Of a stretch of 64,000 nucleotides of DNA, positions 49,983 through 59,783 are shown piece by piece; within the stretch, counting starts at the first letter, position 1; each line of letters opens with the position of its first letter. The notes under the pieces were generated by a model. That model was given only the letters and a program-made list of their open reading frames with translations. It did no database searches and was not told the DNA's origin. Made by a program: the position numbers and the translations under genes. The DNA comes from Eubacteriales bacterium mix99 (GTDB taxonomy: Bacteria; Bacillota; Clostridia; Caldicoprobacterales; DTU083): contig CP121690.1 of NCBI GenBank assembly GCA_038396605.1, positions 1,210,500 to 1,274,499 on the forward strand, in the 5' to 3' direction.

Positions 49983-52613
49983 ATGGGAAAGGTGTTGAAA
50001 ACCATGAAGGGTTCCTTCATATTATTGTCGATGGTCTGCATCCTTCTTGACTGTTGGCTTTTGTCGAAAAAAGAGAACAGAAAAAGTATGCCGGAGAACC
50101 TTTTTCTTTCCGTATCCGGTGTTGTTGTCTGGCTGGCAGCCGCGGCTCTGGGCCTGACGATTCTGGGAGAATACAGTCTGGTTCATCTAAATTTGATATT
50201 GGCGGTCACCGCTGCATTGCTTTGCCTGGCTCTGCTCTTTACCGGGATGGCGGACAGGCGGCGCAGAAAACAGCCCGGCAGCGATGCCGGAGTCGGCGCG
50301 GGTCGGGGGCAGGAACCTGTAGGCGATGCTGCCCTCCTTCGGAAGAAACCGGATCGGTACCATCTGATCCTTTTTCTGATCTGTCTGGCGGCCTTGCTCC
50401 TTTATGTGCTTTTTCCCACGGAATATCTTATCGGCGGGCGGGATCCCGGCGTCTATACCATACAGGGAGCTTACATCAATCAAAGCGGCGGATTGTATAT
50501 CCATGATAATTATCTCAGTGAAAATTACGAAAGGCTTCAGGACGTGATTCGCAACGGATACCCGGGCTTTTATTCCGCCTTTGAGCGTGGCCTTTCCAGG
50601 GATCCCGGCCAGATCATTCCTCAGTTTCTGCCTATGTTTCCCAGCGTACTGGCCATTGGCTTTTCTCTGGCCGGTGTGGACGGCGCCGTGCGGGTCAACG
50701 CCCTGATCGCGGTTCTGTCCCTGATTGCCTTTTATGCGTTTGCAAAAGGGTTGATCGGGCGAAAAGGCGCCCTGCTGGCAACGCTGCTGCTGGCCATCAA
50801 TCCATCCCAGATCTGGAATGCGCGCATTACCCAGACGGAAATCCTGTCCCAGTTTCTGTTTTTCGCCGCCATGGCTGTCTTTACGGAGGGATATCGCAGG
50901 AACGACCGGAAGGCAGCTGCGATCAGCGGAATCTTGATGGGCATCAGCTGTTTCAATCGGATTGACACTTACATATTCGGACTGGGGATTTATCTCTGTA
51001 CTGCGTACATTATTCTGGTCCACCGGGGGAAAAGCCGGTTTTATCTTACCACATCGCTGTGGTATACCGTTGGTATGGTATTATCCGTGTTGTACGGATT
51101 CCGGTACAGTGCGCCCTATTACCGGGATCTGTGGGTGATTGGTTCTTTAAAGATGCTGCTGCTGGCCAACGCTGCTTTCGTCCTGCTGATCCCCCTGGCT
51201 TTTCTGATCCGGAAACTTATTATCGACCGGAAGCCGGATACGTTTCGTCCTCTGTTTTTCTGTAGCATGCGGTTGAAACGGCGAAGGCTTCCCCAGTGGT
51301 TCACCTGTGTTCTGTTTGCCCTGTTCCTGTTTGCTTCCTTTATTCGCCCACTCTATTTTACAGGCGGATTTGAAGTCGGCACAGAGGAATATTTCAGAAC
51401 CCATTCCTTGTTGGAATTCGGCTTCTATGTTCCTCAGATTGCCATGCTTTTTGGTTTTCTGGGTGTTTATCACATCATACGGGGAAAGGGGATACACCCT
51501 TATCTGATTTTTATTGCCATTTCTGCTGCCAGTATTTTGATCTATACGTACCAGCCCAGTATTACTCCGGATCATCCCTGGGCGTCCCGAAGGTGGATTA
51601 CGGTCAACATCCCGGTGGTCCTTCTTATGGCGGTTTATGGAATACAGAAAATTAGATTTTACGGGAGAAGTTGGAATCGTTGGATCAAGAACGCCGTTGT
51701 TTTTTCGTTATTCATTTTTTCGCTGTCGCAATCCGGATTGTTTCTCTTTCAGAGTATGTTCAAAGGATATGGGGCACAGTTTGAGAAGGTGGCCAGAGCA
51801 ATACCGGAGGACACGCCGGCATTTGCGGAAGACGTTCAACTGGCTTCTCCCCTGACCTATATCAATGGAAAGAAAGTGTATCTGTTGAAGGAGGGAGGCT
51901 TTTCGCAGCCGATGGCAGATTTCATAAAGGAGGAAGGATCCATTTATGGAGTTGGCTGGCCAAATTACAAACAGGTCGATTTTATGTTCCGAAACGGTAT
52001 ATCTTTGTCCCGCGTGCATGATGAATGGATCAGGGGATTCTATCCGGAACAAAGCCGTGGGCATTATCCGGAAAAGGTGGTTCCGCGGGACTACGACGCT
52101 GGCGTCCGTCGTCTTGACTATTCCCCTGAAAACCTGTATTATACGTACAGCCTGCCTGCCGACTTTGAGACACGAAACGGTGTTCCAGACGGGGGCAGTA
52201 TAACTTCCAACGGACAGGCCGGATTTTTGCTGTTTGGCAACTATACCTCCCTGTCGGCCGGTACCTATGAATTGTCCTTTTCAGGAAAGCTGCCGGAGGC
52301 TCACCAGGGAATCAGCAGGGACACGGCAGCAAGTGCTGCGGACAGCAGTGGAATGAAACAGGGCAGTAAGGCAGGAAAACCTCATTCGGAGGAAGATGCG
52401 GATGAGAAAACGGGATTTATCGATATTGTCTGCCGTCAGGGCGGACAGAAGGTGAGCCTGGGGAATCTGACGGACTTTTCGAACGGCGGGAAGCTTTCCG
52501 GTACCCTGTCCTTTACCCTGGATCAGGAGGAAAAGGATGTGGAATTCCGGGTTTATGCCGGAGAAGGCGTTTCCCTGACGGTGGATGGAATGATGCTGAA
52601 GAAAGTCCGGTGA
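49983..52613 (+). CDS. Large GT-C-like membrane protein with exoplasmic C-terminus
   Basis: The 876-residue protein has about 12 or more membrane helices up to residue 580. After the fourth comes an outer loop with GGRDPGVYTIQGAYI, an acidic Asp-containing loop as in GT-C/PMT_2-like enzymes, and NPSQIWNARITQTEILSQFL. The C-terminal 290 residues are soluble and mostly beta, with FLLFGNYTSLSAGTYELSFS resembling a carbohydrate-binding sandwich. It could transfer a sugar from undecaprenyl phosphate to the outside polymer. I cannot assign a numbered family. ATG at 49983 without a strong ribosome site; an ATG at 50004 behind GGAAAGGTG may be the true start. Confidence 0.72.
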   Translation: MGKVLKTMKGSFILLSMVCILLDCWLLSKKENRKSMPENLFLSVSGVVVWLAAAALGLTILGEYSLVHLNLILAVTAALLCLALLFTGMADRRRRKQPGSDAGVGAGRGQEPVGDAALLRKKPDRYHLILFLICLAALLLYVLFPTEYLIGGRDPGVYTIQGAYINQSGGLYIHDNYLSENYERLQDVIRNGYPGFYSAFERGLSRDPGQIIPQFLPMFPSVLAIGFSLAGVDGAVRVNALIAVLSLIAFYAFAKGLIGRKGALLATLLLAINPSQIWNARITQTEILSQFLFFAAMAVFTEGYRRNDRKAAAISGILMGISCFNRIDTYIFGLGIYLCTAYIILVHRGKSRFYLTTSLWYTVGMVLSVLYGFRYSAPYYRDLWVIGSLKMLLLANAAFVLLIPLAFLIRKLIIDRKPDTFRPLFFCSMRLKRRRLPQWFTCVLFALFLFASFIRPLYFTGGFEVGTEEYFRTHSLLEFGFYVPQIAMLFGFLGVYHIIRGKGIHPYLIFIAISAASILIYTYQPSITPDHPWASRRWITVNIPVVLLMAVYGIQKIRFYGRSWNRWIKNAVVFSLFIFSLSQSGLFLFQSMFKGYGAQFEKVARAIPEDTPAFAEDVQLASPLTYINGKKVYLLKEGGFSQPMADFIKEEGSIYGVGWPNYKQVDFMFRNGISLSRVHDEWIRGFYPEQSRGHYPEKVVPRDYDAGVRRLDYSPENLYYTYSLPADFETRNGVPDGGSITSNGQAGFLLFGNYTSLSAGTYELSFSGKLPEAHQGISRDTAASAADSSGMKQGSKAGKPHSEEDADEKTGFIDIVCRQGGQKVSLGNLTDFSNGGKLSGTLSFTLDQEEKDVEFRVYAGEGVSLTVDGMMLKKVR

Positions 52614-52643
52614 AATCCGGCAGGACGGAGGAATGCAGCTATT

Positions 52644-53504
52644 ATGGAAACCATATTGATCACAGGGGCAAAGGGACAACTGGGACATGCGCTGATGCGG
52701 TATGCCGGCAAGGATTCGTCGATGCGGTTTATACCGGTTGATCTTGCGGATGCAGATATTACCGTGCTGGACGAGGTGATTCGTCTGGTGCGTGAGGCAA
52801 AGCCGGATATCCTCATCAATTGTGCGGCCTATACGGCGGTGGATCAGGCCGAATCTGATGCAGACCGGGCCTTCCTGGTCAATGCGGTGGGTCCGAAAAA
52901 TCTGTCCATTGCAAGTTTTGATCTTGGGATTCCCATGGTACAGATCTCCACGGATTATGTTTTCGACGGCAGCGGGGCGAAGGACAGGGACGGGAGATTG
53001 CGGCCCTATCGGGAATCGGATCCCATTTCGCCGCAGACCGTTTATGGCCGGACCAAACGCCTGGGAGAACTCATGACCATGCAGCACAATCCCCGGCATT
53101 ACATTATCCGGACCGCATGGCTGTATGGAGAAGGACATAATTTTGTACGGACCATGCTTCGTCTGGCTTCCGGGAAGGATCCCGTACGGGTGGTGGACGA
53201 TCAGACAGGGAGCCCGACCAGTGCGGATGAGCTGGCAAAGGCAATTCTTGCGCTGATCCGGACCGGACAATATGGACTGTACCACGGCACCTGTGAGGGA
53301 GCCTGCACCTGGTATGATTTCACAAAGGAAATCTACCGGCTGAAAGGGATCCGGAAAGAGGTCCTTCCCATATCCACGGAGGATTACCCCACGCCGGCCA
53401 GACGGCCCGCGTATTCCGTGCTGGAGAATTATCTGCTGGATCAGACAACGAAAATCCGTTTTGCCTCCTGGCAGGATGCCATACGAAATTACTTATGCGA
53501 TTAG
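52644..53504 (+). CDS. rfbD: dTDP-4-dehydrorhamnose reductase
   Basis: The 286-residue extended short-chain dehydrogenase has the NAD(P) motif ITGAKGQLGHAL near the start, NCAAYTAVDQAESD, ISTDYVFDG and YGRTKRLGE (catalytic Tyr and Lys). It makes the last step, giving dTDP-L-rhamnose. First of the four dTDP-rhamnose genes in the order D-A-C-B, which is not the common A-C-B-D or B-D-A-C. Confidence 0.95.
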   Translation: METILITGAKGQLGHALMRYAGKDSSMRFIPVDLADADITVLDEVIRLVREAKPDILINCAAYTAVDQAESDADRAFLVNAVGPKNLSIASFDLGIPMVQISTDYVFDGSGAKDRDGRLRPYRESDPISPQTVYGRTKRLGELMTMQHNPRHYIIRTAWLYGEGHNFVRTMLRLASGKDPVRVVDDQTGSPTSADELAKAILALIRTGQYGLYHGTCEGACTWYDFTKEIYRLKGIRKEVLPISTEDYPTPARRPAYSVLENYLLDQTTKIRFASWQDAIRNYLCD

Positions 53505-53604
53505 GCGGTCCGTACCGGGCCGCGGAATGAAACAATCCATACAGATCTGCCGGAACATTGACAGGATAACGGAAAGACGGCAGGATGGAAAGGGGCTTTT
53601 GCAA

Positions 53605-54363
53605 ATGAAAGGTATTATATTGGCGGGAGGGACCGGCTCCAGGCTGTATCCCCTTACGAAAGTAACCAATAAGCATCTGCTTCCGGTCGGAAAATATCCC
53701 ATGATTTTTTATCCCATATCCCGTATGAAAGAGGCCGGGATCGGGGAAATCCTGGTGGTGACCGGTCGGGAGCATATGGGAGACGTGGTCGCATTGCTGG
53801 GCAGCGGTTATGATTATGACCTGCGGTTTACCTTCAAGGTGCAGGATCAGGCGGGAGGAATCGCGCAGGCACTGGGCCTGGCGGAGAATTTTGCCGGTGG
53901 GGACCGCTGTGTGGTGATACTGGGCGACAATATTTTTTCCGGAAGCATTGCCTCTTATGTCCGTCATTTTCAGCAGCAGGAGAAAGGCGCAAAGGTTCTG
54001 ATCCGGCAGGTTTCGGATCCGGATCGTTTCGGCGTTGCGGAAATTGACGGGGAGCACATTGTCAATATTGAAGAAAAGCCGAAGCATCCGAAAACCAATT
54101 TCGCCGTAACCGGTATCTATATGTATGACAGTCAGGTGTTTGATATCATCCGGACCCTGAAGCCATCTGCCCGTGGCGAACTGGAGATTACGGATGTCAA
54201 CAATTACTATATCCGGGCCGGTCAGATGACCTATGACATGCTTCCCGGATGGTGGTCGGATGCCGGTACTTTCCCGTCCCTGAAACGGGCAAATGAAATG
54301 GCGGAAGGAATGGATCTTTCCCTGATGGATGAAAAAGCTCATGCGCAGCAGGGACGAGGATGA
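53605..54363 (+). CDS. rfbA: Glucose-1-phosphate thymidylyltransferase
   Basis: The 252-residue nucleotidyltransferase has KGIILAGGTGSRLYPLTKVT with the pyrophosphorylase motif, LLPVGKYPMIFYPI, VVILGDNIF (metal-binding Asp) and IVNIEEKPKHPKTNFAVTGI. It makes dTDP-glucose. It is the short type (about 250 residues) that lacks the C-terminal allosteric helices of the 290-residue RmlA. ATG at 53605 follows GGAAAGGGG; an open frame upstream is not likely translated. Confidence 0.93.
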   Translation: MKGIILAGGTGSRLYPLTKVTNKHLLPVGKYPMIFYPISRMKEAGIGEILVVTGREHMGDVVALLGSGYDYDLRFTFKVQDQAGGIAQALGLAENFAGGDRCVVILGDNIFSGSIASYVRHFQQQEKGAKVLIRQVSDPDRFGVAEIDGEHIVNIEEKPKHPKTNFAVTGIYMYDSQVFDIIRTLKPSARGELEITDVNNYYIRAGQMTYDMLPGWWSDAGTFPSLKRANEMAEGMDLSLMDEKAHAQQGRG

Positions 54364-54395
54364 GAGGATGACTGGAAAGAAAAGAGGGAAAAAGA

Positions 54396-54977
54396 ATGGG
54401 TAAATTCCGTTTTGAAAAAGGGCCGCTGGAAGGCCTGTATTTTGTGGAACCGGCTTTGTTTCCCGATTCCAGGGGAAGTTTTATGGAAACGTATGAGTCC
54501 AGGGAGTTCCGGGATGCAGGGCTGGATATGGAGTTTGTTCAGGACAATGAATCCTGGTCCCGGAAGGGGACCTTACGGGGACTTCACTTTCAGATCCGGC
54601 ATCCCCAGGGAAAGCTGGTCCGTGTTGTCCAGGGGGAAGTGTTTGACGCTGTGGTGGACATCCGACCGGAATCCTCCACCTGTGGGAAATGGTTCGGCCG
54701 GATCCTGTCCGGGGACAACCGGATACAGATGTATATCCCGACCGGCTTTGCCCATGGATTTCTGGTCTTGTCCGGGCATGCCCGCTTCCTTTATAAGTGC
54801 ACGGATTATTATCATCCGGAGGATCAGGGAGGGTTCCTGTGGAAGGATCCGGACATCGGCGTAAAATGGCCAACGGAAGGGATCGGGGAATTCTTCCTTT
54901 CCGAAAAGGACAAGAAGCTGCCGCACTTCCGGGATTTACATTTCAGCGGAAAACAGAAAGATCCAGGGAATGTTTGA
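54396..54977 (+). CDS. rfbC: dTDP-4-dehydrorhamnose 3,5-epimerase
   Basis: The 193-residue cupin epimerase has FPDSRGSFMETYE, GTLRGLHFQIRHPQGKLV (catalytic His), VQGEVFDAVVDIR, and FAHGFLVLSGHARFLYKC with the active-site Tyr nearby. It acts between RfbB and RfbD. The length is normal. Confidence 0.95.
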   Translation: MGKFRFEKGPLEGLYFVEPALFPDSRGSFMETYESREFRDAGLDMEFVQDNESWSRKGTLRGLHFQIRHPQGKLVRVVQGEVFDAVVDIRPESSTCGKWFGRILSGDNRIQMYIPTGFAHGFLVLSGHARFLYKCTDYYHPEDQGGFLWKDPDIGVKWPTEGIGEFFLSEKDKKLPHFRDLHFSGKQKDPGNV

Positions 54978-55018
54978 GGAAATGGAAATTCGGCAACAAA
55001 GTACAGAGGAGAGATGAG

Positions 55019-56020
55019 ATGGAAATTCAAAAACTGCTGGTAACAGGCGGAGCGGGTTTCATCGGCAGTAATTTTATCCGATATCTGTTTGAGACGTATC
55101 CGGAGATCACGGTCCTGAATCTGGATGCGCTGACCTATGCCGGAAATCCGGACAATCTGGAGGGGCTGCCCGATGGATGCCGCTACACCTTCTGTCATGG
55201 AGACATTACGGATGAGGAAACGGTGAACGGCATCGTGAAAGAGGGAGTCGACGCCATTGTCAATTTTGCAGCGGAATCCCATGTGGACCGGTGTATCACC
55301 GACCCGGGGATCTTTGTTCGGACCAATGTCATGGGGACCCGGGTCCTGCTGGATGCCGCAAGGGAATATCAGGTAAAGAAATATCTGCAGGTTTCCACGG
55401 ATGAAGTGTACGGCACCCTGGGGCAGAAAGGATATTTTACGGAAGAGAGCTGCCTTGCCCCAAACAGCCCCTATTCCGCCAGCAAGGCCGGGGCGGATCT
55501 GCTGGTCCGCGCCTATCATAGGACCTTTGGCCTGAACGTCAACGTCACCCGATGTTCCAATAACTACGGGCCACGGCAGTTCCCGGAAAAACTGATTCCC
55601 CTGATGATCTCCCATGCCATGGAGGATCAGCCCCTGCCGGTCTACGGAGACGGACAGAATATCCGCGACTGGCTTTATGTGGAGGATCACTGCCGTGCCA
55701 TAGACAGGGTGCTGCGCTGCGGAGAAAGCGGACGGGTGTATAATGTAGGCGGCAACAATGAAAGAACCAATATGGAGATTGTTGATTTGATTCTTGAAAA
55801 GCTGGGAAAGCCGCGCAGCCTGATTTCCTTTGTCCGGGACCGGCCCGGGCATGACAGGAGATATGCCATCGATTCCGGCAGGATTCAGAAGGAGCTGGGA
55901 TGGAAGCCCATGTATGACTTTGCCTCCAGCATGGAGAAAACCATAGACTGGTACTGCAGCCATACGAAATGGCTGGATCGGATCCGCACCGGGGAATACC
56001 GCAGAAAGCAGGATATATAG
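55019..56020 (+). CDS. rfbB: dTDP-glucose 4,6-dehydratase
   Basis: The 333-residue extended SDR has VTGGAGFIGSNFIRYL, FAAESHVDRCI, STDEVYGTLG (the Thr-Asp-Glu catalytic triad) and the YSASKAGADLLV Tyr-x3-Lys. RCSNNYGPRQFPEKLIPLMI is typical of RmlB. It turns dTDP-glucose into the 4-keto-6-deoxy sugar. ATG at 55019 follows GGAGAG; the frame is open further upstream but overlaps rfbC. Confidence 0.96.
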   Translation: MEIQKLLVTGGAGFIGSNFIRYLFETYPEITVLNLDALTYAGNPDNLEGLPDGCRYTFCHGDITDEETVNGIVKEGVDAIVNFAAESHVDRCITDPGIFVRTNVMGTRVLLDAAREYQVKKYLQVSTDEVYGTLGQKGYFTEESCLAPNSPYSASKAGADLLVRAYHRTFGLNVNVTRCSNNYGPRQFPEKLIPLMISHAMEDQPLPVYGDGQNIRDWLYVEDHCRAIDRVLRCGESGRVYNVGGNNERTNMEIVDLILEKLGKPRSLISFVRDRPGHDRRYAIDSGRIQKELGWKPMYDFASSMEKTIDWYCSHTKWLDRIRTGEYRRKQDI

Positions 56021-57076
56021 ATGGCCGCGGAAGGGCATCGTCTGCAGGATCTGGTAAGGGGAAAGCGGGTGCTCTGCCTGGCCACGAAGAATTTGGATTA
56101 TATCCGGATCCAGCAGGAGATCCATCTGATCCGGGAATATGGCGGCAAACTGACGATACTGGGATCCACTGCCAAAGGCTATCCGGCAAGGCTGAAAACC
56201 GTTCTGCCCGGCTTGCTCCGTATGAAAAAGGAGGACTTTGATGTCATTTTCATCGGATTCCTGCCGCAGATTCTGATCCCGTTTTTTTCCTTTTTGTTTC
56301 GCGGGAAGATTGTTGTCATGGACTTTTTCATTTCCCTCTACGATACCCTGGTGTTTGACCGGCAGCGTTTCCGGCAGGGGGGACTGCCTGCGCGGTTCCT
56401 GCGATGGGTGGACCGGAAAGCCCTGCGGCGTGCGGATCATATTATAGCGGACACACGGACCGATGCGGAATATTTTGTGAAGGAGCTGGGTGCAGCCCCG
56501 GAGAAGATGGAAGTCCTGTACCTTGCGGCAGATACTTCCATATACTATCCAAGGAAATTACCCAAACCGGCCCGGTATCGGGATCGGTTTCTCGTGCTAT
56601 ATTTTGGAAGCATTCTTCCCTTGCAGGGCGTGGAGACTATTGTGGAGGCGGCAAACCTGCTGAAGGACCGGCCGGAGATTGCCTTTCTCCTGATTGGACC
56701 GGTCCGTGCGGAGCAGAAAGCGCAGGCTTCCTCCTCCAATATTGAGTTTGTGGAGTGGCTGGAGCAGGAAAAGCTGGCAGAGGCCATTGCCACGGCGGAT
56801 CTCTGCCTGGCGGGCCACTTCAACAGCCGGATCGACAAGGCGAGGCGGACCATTGCCGGCAAGACCTATATTTACCGTGCCATGGAAAAGCCGGTGGTGC
56901 TGGGAGAAAACCCGGCGAACCGGGAACGGTATCAGGAAGACGGCCGAACGGTTTTCTATACAAAGATGGGAGATTCTTCTGCGCTGAGGGATACGATTCT
57001 TCGGGCTTGGCAGGCTCTTTCCGGGGAAAGGGTCCGTTACGGGAACAGAGGAGCGGAGGAAGACAATGATGAATAG
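56021..57076 (+). CDS. GT4-like family glycosyltransferase
   Basis: The 351-residue protein starts directly after the rfbB stop. It has VLCLATKNLDYIRIQQEI at the N-terminus, HIIADTRTDAEYFVKELG, LVLYFGSILPLQGVETIVEA, and a short C-terminal donor domain (KTYIYRAMEKPVVLGENPAN). The E of the classic EX7E motif is not clear. Its neighbours suggest it is the rhamnosyltransferase of the unit, but that is inference. It overlaps the next gene by 11 nt. Confidence 0.8.
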   Translation: MAAEGHRLQDLVRGKRVLCLATKNLDYIRIQQEIHLIREYGGKLTILGSTAKGYPARLKTVLPGLLRMKKEDFDVIFIGFLPQILIPFFSFLFRGKIVVMDFFISLYDTLVFDRQRFRQGGLPARFLRWVDRKALRRADHIIADTRTDAEYFVKELGAAPEKMEVLYLAADTSIYYPRKLPKPARYRDRFLVLYFGSILPLQGVETIVEAANLLKDRPEIAFLLIGPVRAEQKAQASSSNIEFVEWLEQEKLAEAIATADLCLAGHFNSRIDKARRTIAGKTYIYRAMEKPVVLGENPANRERYQEDGRTVFYTKMGDSSALRDTILRAWQALSGERVRYGNRGAEEDNDE

Positions 57077-58046
57077 GAACGAAGAGAACAGGAAGAGTGG
57101 GACAGATAAGAAGAACGGGAAGAATTGGAGCAAATGGATTGGTATTGCCCTTATGATTCTTTCCTTCGGATTTATCATCCGGGAAATTCTTCAGATGGAT
57201 CTCTCTTCGCTTCGCATCGAACATCCTCTGCAGGCTGTTGTCCTGAGTCTGCTGTTTACCATGGTAACCGCCGGCTCCGTGATCCTTTCCGCCTATGCCT
57301 GGCGGAATATCCTGTCCGCAATCCATGGACAGGCCATTGGATTCGGAGAAGTTTTCAAGGTCTATGTCAAGGCAAACGTTGCAAAGTATCTGCCGGGCAA
57401 TGTCATGCACTATGCCGGTCGGAATATGCTTGGAGGCCGGCTGGGATGGGGCCAGGGGGATATCCTCCTGAGCAGTGTGCTGGAGATAATGATGATCCTG
57501 CTCAGTGCCGCTGTTTTTCTGATTCTGTTTGCTCACCGGCAGTTTATGGGTGTGGTGAAGGATGCCATCCGGAATGGGGCGTCCAGGCCGATCATTCCGA
57601 TTGCAATTTTGGCGGTGCTTCTTGTTGCGGCAGCAGGGATACTTTATCTCTTCCGGAAGCGGAAGGATTTGCAGGATAAGATGAAGCTGCTGGTTACACC
57701 CGGATTCCTGAAAGTGCTGGCCCTGAATTTCTTTCTCTATACCGGTACGTTTCTGATTCAGGGCATTGTGATGGCGTTCATCCTGACCGGCATTTTTCAT
57801 GTCAGCCTGGGACCGGAGAATATTGTTGCTGTCATCAGTTCGTCGGTTTTGTCCTGGTTTGCAGGATTTATTACACCCGGAGCGCCGGGCGGCATCGGGG
57901 TGAAGGAAGCGGTCCTGCTGTGGACGCTTTCCCCTGTTTACGGAAAGGAAGTTACCCTGGCAGCAGCGCTGGTGCATCGGTTTGTATCGGTTTTGGCGGA
58001 TGTGGCTGCTTTTGGAACCGGAATGATCATGGAAAAACGCAGGTAG
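57066..58046 (+). CDS. AglD/MprF-type integral membrane protein (UPF0104 family)
   Basis: The 326-residue protein has about eight membrane helices after a charged N-terminus. It is of the lysylphosphatidylglycerol-synthetase TM / AglD family, with VYVKANVAKYLPGNVMHYAG and the C-terminal SWFAGFITPGAPGGIGVKEA and VHRFVSVLADVAAF. Such proteins are linked to lipid flipping or lipid-sugar transfer, often alongside a GT2 like the next gene. Confidence 0.87.
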   Translation: MMNRNEENRKSGTDKKNGKNWSKWIGIALMILSFGFIIREILQMDLSSLRIEHPLQAVVLSLLFTMVTAGSVILSAYAWRNILSAIHGQAIGFGEVFKVYVKANVAKYLPGNVMHYAGRNMLGGRLGWGQGDILLSSVLEIMMILLSAAVFLILFAHRQFMGVVKDAIRNGASRPIIPIAILAVLLVAAAGILYLFRKRKDLQDKMKLLVTPGFLKVLALNFFLYTGTFLIQGIVMAFILTGIFHVSLGPENIVAVISSSVLSWFAGFITPGAPGGIGVKEAVLLWTLSPVYGKEVTLAAALVHRFVSVLADVAAFGTGMIMEKRR

Positions 58047-58099
58047 GATACTATCCTCTCTGTCATACCTGTTGAAATATCTGGAAAGGAAGAAGAGTT

Positions 58100-59155
58100 A
58101 TGAAGCTGATTATTCAAATTCCTTGCTATAATGAGGAAAAAACATTGCCCATTACATTTGGGGACCTTCCGAAGGAAATCCCGGGAGTGGATCAGTTGGA
58201 ATATCTGATCATCAATGACGGAAGCACGGACCGGACCGTGGAGGTGGCAAGGGAACTGGGAATTCATCATATTGTAAGTTTTCCCAACAACCGCGGCCTT
58301 GCCAAAGGCTTCATGGCCGGCATTGATGCCTGTCTCCGGCTGGGAGCGGATATCATTGTCAATACGGATGGGGATAACCAGTACAAGGGGCAGGATATCG
58401 TGGATCTGGTACAGCCCATTCTGGAAGGCAGGGCGGAAGTCGTGGTGGGAGACCGTCAGACGGATACCATAGAGCATTTTTCTCCCATGAAAAAGCGCTT
58501 GCAGAAGCTGGGAAGCTGGGTGGTCCGGAAAGCCTCCGACAGCAATGTCATTGATGCTGCCAGCGGATTCCGGGCATACAGCCGTTCTGCCGCCATGAAT
58601 CTCAATGTCGTATCGGAATATTCCTATACCCTGGAGACCCTGATTGAAGCGGGCCGTACCAAAACGGCCATTGACAATGTCCCCATCGGCACCAATGAAA
58701 AGCTGAGGGAATCCCGGCTATTCAAAAACATGGGAAGCTATATGAAACGATCCGGCAGTACCATTATCCGGACCTATTCCATGTACCGGCCCCTGAAGAT
58801 CTTTCTGACCCTGAGCGCCATTTGCCTGTTGCTGGGCCTGGTACTGGGGATACGGTATCTGTACTTTCTCGGCATCGGCGAAGGCAGTGGCCACGTTCAG
58901 TCCCTGATCCTGGTTGCCATCTTGATCCTGACCGGAATCCAGATGGGGGTATTCGGACTGTTGGCCGATGCCATTGCTGCAAACCGCAAGATCAACAACG
59001 AACTGCTTTTCCGCCTGAAACGGATTGAGTATGACCACCTGATCCCCTTTGAGCAACAGGAAGAGCAGCGGAAAAAGATCGCCTGGGTGGATGAAAAGGC
59101 GGATGAAAAATATGCCGGGGCGCAAAATAGCACGGACAGGGAAAGTCAGCAGTAA
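58100..59155 (+). CDS. GT2 family glycosyltransferase with two membrane helices
   Basis: The 351-residue enzyme has a GT-A domain (LIIQIPCYNEEKTLPITF; IINDGSTDRTVEVA; NTDGDNQYKGQDI with the metal-binding DGD; DAASGFRAYSR) and, from about residue 235, two membrane helices (FLTLSAICLLLGLVLGIRYL; LILVAILILTGIQMGVFGLL) plus a cytoplasmic tail. It resembles polyprenyl-phosphate glucosyl- or mannosyltransferases. AAGGAAGAAGAG precedes the ATG. With the AglD-like gene before it, this could supply the lipid-linked donor for the GT-C protein at 49983-52613. Confidence 0.9.
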   Translation: MKLIIQIPCYNEEKTLPITFGDLPKEIPGVDQLEYLIINDGSTDRTVEVARELGIHHIVSFPNNRGLAKGFMAGIDACLRLGADIIVNTDGDNQYKGQDIVDLVQPILEGRAEVVVGDRQTDTIEHFSPMKKRLQKLGSWVVRKASDSNVIDAASGFRAYSRSAAMNLNVVSEYSYTLETLIEAGRTKTAIDNVPIGTNEKLRESRLFKNMGSYMKRSGSTIIRTYSMYRPLKIFLTLSAICLLLGLVLGIRYLYFLGIGEGSGHVQSLILVAILILTGIQMGVFGLLADAIAANRKINNELLFRLKRIEYDHLIPFEQQEEQRKKIAWVDEKADEKYAGAQNSTDRESQQ

Positions 59156-59190
59156 CAGTTTTGAAGTATTGCGGAGGGGATGGAACCAGA

Positions 59191-59679
59191 ATGCGGAAGA
59201 TATGGAATCGGATCGCCTTATATTTGATTATTCCGCTGGCAATCATAGGCCTGCTTTATTGGGGTGCGCAGATCGCATCGGAAAAATACAACTCCGGGGA
59301 GTTGAAACCGGGCCAGTATCTGGCGGAATACACCAGTACGGCGCGAAATATTACAGCAGTGTCCGGAGAAGGAATCACCGTTCCTGTTACCGTCCGGAAT
59401 ACCGGTTCCCTGTCCTGGTCCTCAGAAGGCGAAGGAGCGGTGTTCCTGTCCTATCACCTTACGCAGTCCGGGGAACCCATTGCCGGGGAAGGAGAACGGA
59501 CAGCCCTGCCCAAAATCCTTCCATCAGGGGGAGAGGCTACGTTGGATTTAAAGGTATTGGCTCCGGAGCAGACAGGCAAATACACTTTGGAAGTGGATAT
59601 GGTCTGCGAGGGGGTCACCTGGTTCGCCGATCAGGGAGCAGAGCCCCTGAAACTTCCGATGGAAGTTTCAGGGGAATGA
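59191..59679 (+). CDS. Membrane-anchored protein with Ig-like domain
   Basis: The 162-residue protein has an N-terminal membrane helix (IALYLIIPLAIIGLLYWGAQ). One beta-sandwich domain follows, with GEGITVPVTVRNTGSLSWSS and KYTLEVDMVCEGVTWFADQG, resembling the NBR1-like or FxLD-like Ig domains next to bacterial glycosyltransferases. ATG at 59191 with GGAGGGG 12 nt upstream is preferred; a TTG at 59161 would add 10 residues. A role in presenting or binding the polymer at the outer face is inferred from context only. Confidence 0.65.
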   Translation: MRKIWNRIALYLIIPLAIIGLLYWGAQIASEKYNSGELKPGQYLAEYTSTARNITAVSGEGITVPVTVRNTGSLSWSSEGEGAVFLSYHLTQSGEPIAGEGERTALPKILPSGGEATLDLKVLAPEQTGKYTLEVDMVCEGVTWFADQGAEPLKLPMEVSGE

Positions 59680-59783
59680 GGAAGGCCGGGTCCGGTCGGA
59701 AGGGAACGTATCCTTTCGAAAGCAGGATTCGAAAATAAAATGGGATCGTTTCATAAAAATGCAGTTTTGAAAGGGGAGAATCC

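Noticed and set aside
54824-56440. 538-codon open frame opposite rfbC/rfbB
   Set aside because: Antisense to two clear rhamnose-synthesis genes.
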